Shown here in pieces: positions 6,361-7,096 of a DNA stretch of 7,096 bases. The first letter of the stretch is position 1. The number at the start of each line of letters is the position of its first letter. This DNA is from JAKEGK01 sp050116575 (GTDB taxonomy: Bacteria; Pseudomonadota; Gammaproteobacteria; SZUA-152): NCBI GenBank assembly GCA_050116575.1, contig JASFOJ010000210.1:1-7096 (forward strand), written 5' to 3'. The notes beneath the pieces are model-generated. The model made no database searches, was not told the origin of the DNA, and saw only the letters and a program-made list of their open reading frames with translations. The translations under genes were made by a program, and so were the position numbers.

Positions 6361-7095
6361 TTAGAACTCGTATTCAAAAAGACCGGTAAGGGTCGCGGCC
6401 GGTGTGGCGGAGGTTAAACCGGCAAGCAGACCGAGGCCGTATTTCCAGGCATGGCCACTGGCGGTTTTAAGCTTGCCAAAGATGGCGGGACCAACCTGGT
6501 GAACCTGCTCATCAGTCGGGTTGAAATCGTCCACATCTCCGGTTTCACCGTAACCTTCCAGGCCAATTTCCATTTTTCGATCGCCATGCCAGCGATATTG
6601 CCAGGCATAGGCAAACTGCCAGCCGTCAGCCGCGTTGTCGCCGCTTTGGTTCTCAAAGGTCAGATTCACGGTCAACAGGTCCTGGCCTAATTGTTTTTGC
6701 ATAATGGGGGTGAGGGCTGTTTTGTCCGGTTCGCCGGATTCGCGGGCTTTTGAGTACTCAATTAAAAAGCCCCAGTCCGCCCAGTATTTGCCTTGTGGCG
6801 TCAGCTGGAAAAGGTTTTCCCATTCGACTGATTCCATTTCGTAGTTATCCACGCCAGCGGGTTTTTCGACTTCGCCATAAAGTTCGGTGAACCAGAAATT
6901 GTTAATCCCGTGCCCGACCCCAATCTTGTATTTCTGCTCATTTCGAAGGGCACTATCGCTGTCGGAAGTGATATGGCCTCGCAATTCCAGTTCCGTTTCT
7001 CCTTTTTCGACAGTGGGGTAATACACCTTATGGGTGGCATGCGCCGGTGCGGGAACAAGAACCATCGTGACAAGCGTGATGGCGGCAACAATCAC
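6361..7095 (-). CDS. Exported protein, probable outer-membrane beta-barrel, function unknown (partial at 5' end)
   Basis: The readable part is 244 residues and runs to the right edge of the window. The first codon that could serve as a start is GTG at 7095-7093, but a signal peptide normally has positive residues before its hydrophobic core. None is present here, so the true start is probably just outside the window. The hydrophobic segment at about 1-15 ends in a signal-peptidase-I-like site, PAPAHA followed by THK, around residue 20. The mature part has many alternating polar/aromatic stretches that could be beta strands, for example GWQFAYAWQYRW (158-169), KMEIGLEGYGE (174-184) and a final ATLTGLFEYEF. 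The terminal Phe is typical of proteins inserted into the outer membrane by the BAM machinery. There are no cysteines and no recognised enzyme motif. I do not recognise a named family; a small barrel is the best structural guess. A strong terminator follows the stop. Confidence 0.8.
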   Translation of the reverse strand: MIVAAITLVTMVLVPAPAHATHKVYYPTVEKGETELELRGHITSDSDSALRNEQKYKIGVGHGINNFWFTELYGEVEKPAGVDNYEMESVEWENLFQLTPQGKYWADWGFLIEYSKARESGEPDKTALTPIMQKQLGQDLLTVNLTFENQSGDNAADGWQFAYAWQYRWHGDRKMEIGLEGYGETGDVDDFNPTDEQVHQVGPAIFGKLKTASGHAWKYGLGLLAGLTSATPAATLTGLFEYEF

Positions 7096-7096
7096 T

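Overview
This 7.1 kb window looks like chromosomal DNA from a Gram-negative bacterium, most likely a gammaproteobacterium of moderate GC content. The reasons are a full-length proteobacterial-type Tex protein, a beta-class carbonic anhydrase, and a secreted protein with a signal peptide and a C-terminal aromatic residue typical of outer-membrane barrels. The genus cannot be fixed from the sequence. All five supported genes lie on the minus strand, so transcription runs from high to low coordinates. I see no tRNA, rRNA, CRISPR array, transposase or insertion sequence.

In transcription order the layout is as follows. (1) 6361-7095 is the 3' part of a gene for an exported, probable outer-membrane barrel protein of unknown function; its true start is probably beyond the right edge, and a strong intrinsic terminator follows it. 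(2) 5359-6159 is a two-lobed GNAT-type acetyltransferase whose leader contains two potential hairpins. (3) 3469-5241 is the most unusual gene: an N-terminal CheW-like domain, a long low-complexity linker, one membrane helix, a second low-complexity linker and a C-terminal LysM domain. (4) 2571-3200 is a beta-carbonic anhydrase with a complete zinc site. (5) 85-2412 is Tex, an RNA-binding transcription accessory protein.

The genes do not form an obvious single pathway. The gaps are 117 to 268 bases, several contain promoter-like or palindromic sequence, and each gene could be its own transcription unit. Tex and carbonic anhydrase are housekeeping functions. The CheW-TM-LysM protein is an orphan here: no CheA, receptor, CheR/CheB, pilus or flagellar gene is visible. 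Its predicted topology puts a signalling-adaptor fold in the cytoplasm and a peptidoglycan-binding fold in the periplasm, so it could link the cell wall to a chemosensory array or polar hub. That role is inference only. The gene is preceded by an 18-base palindrome that may be an operator, and followed by a structured, repeat-bearing intergenic stretch.
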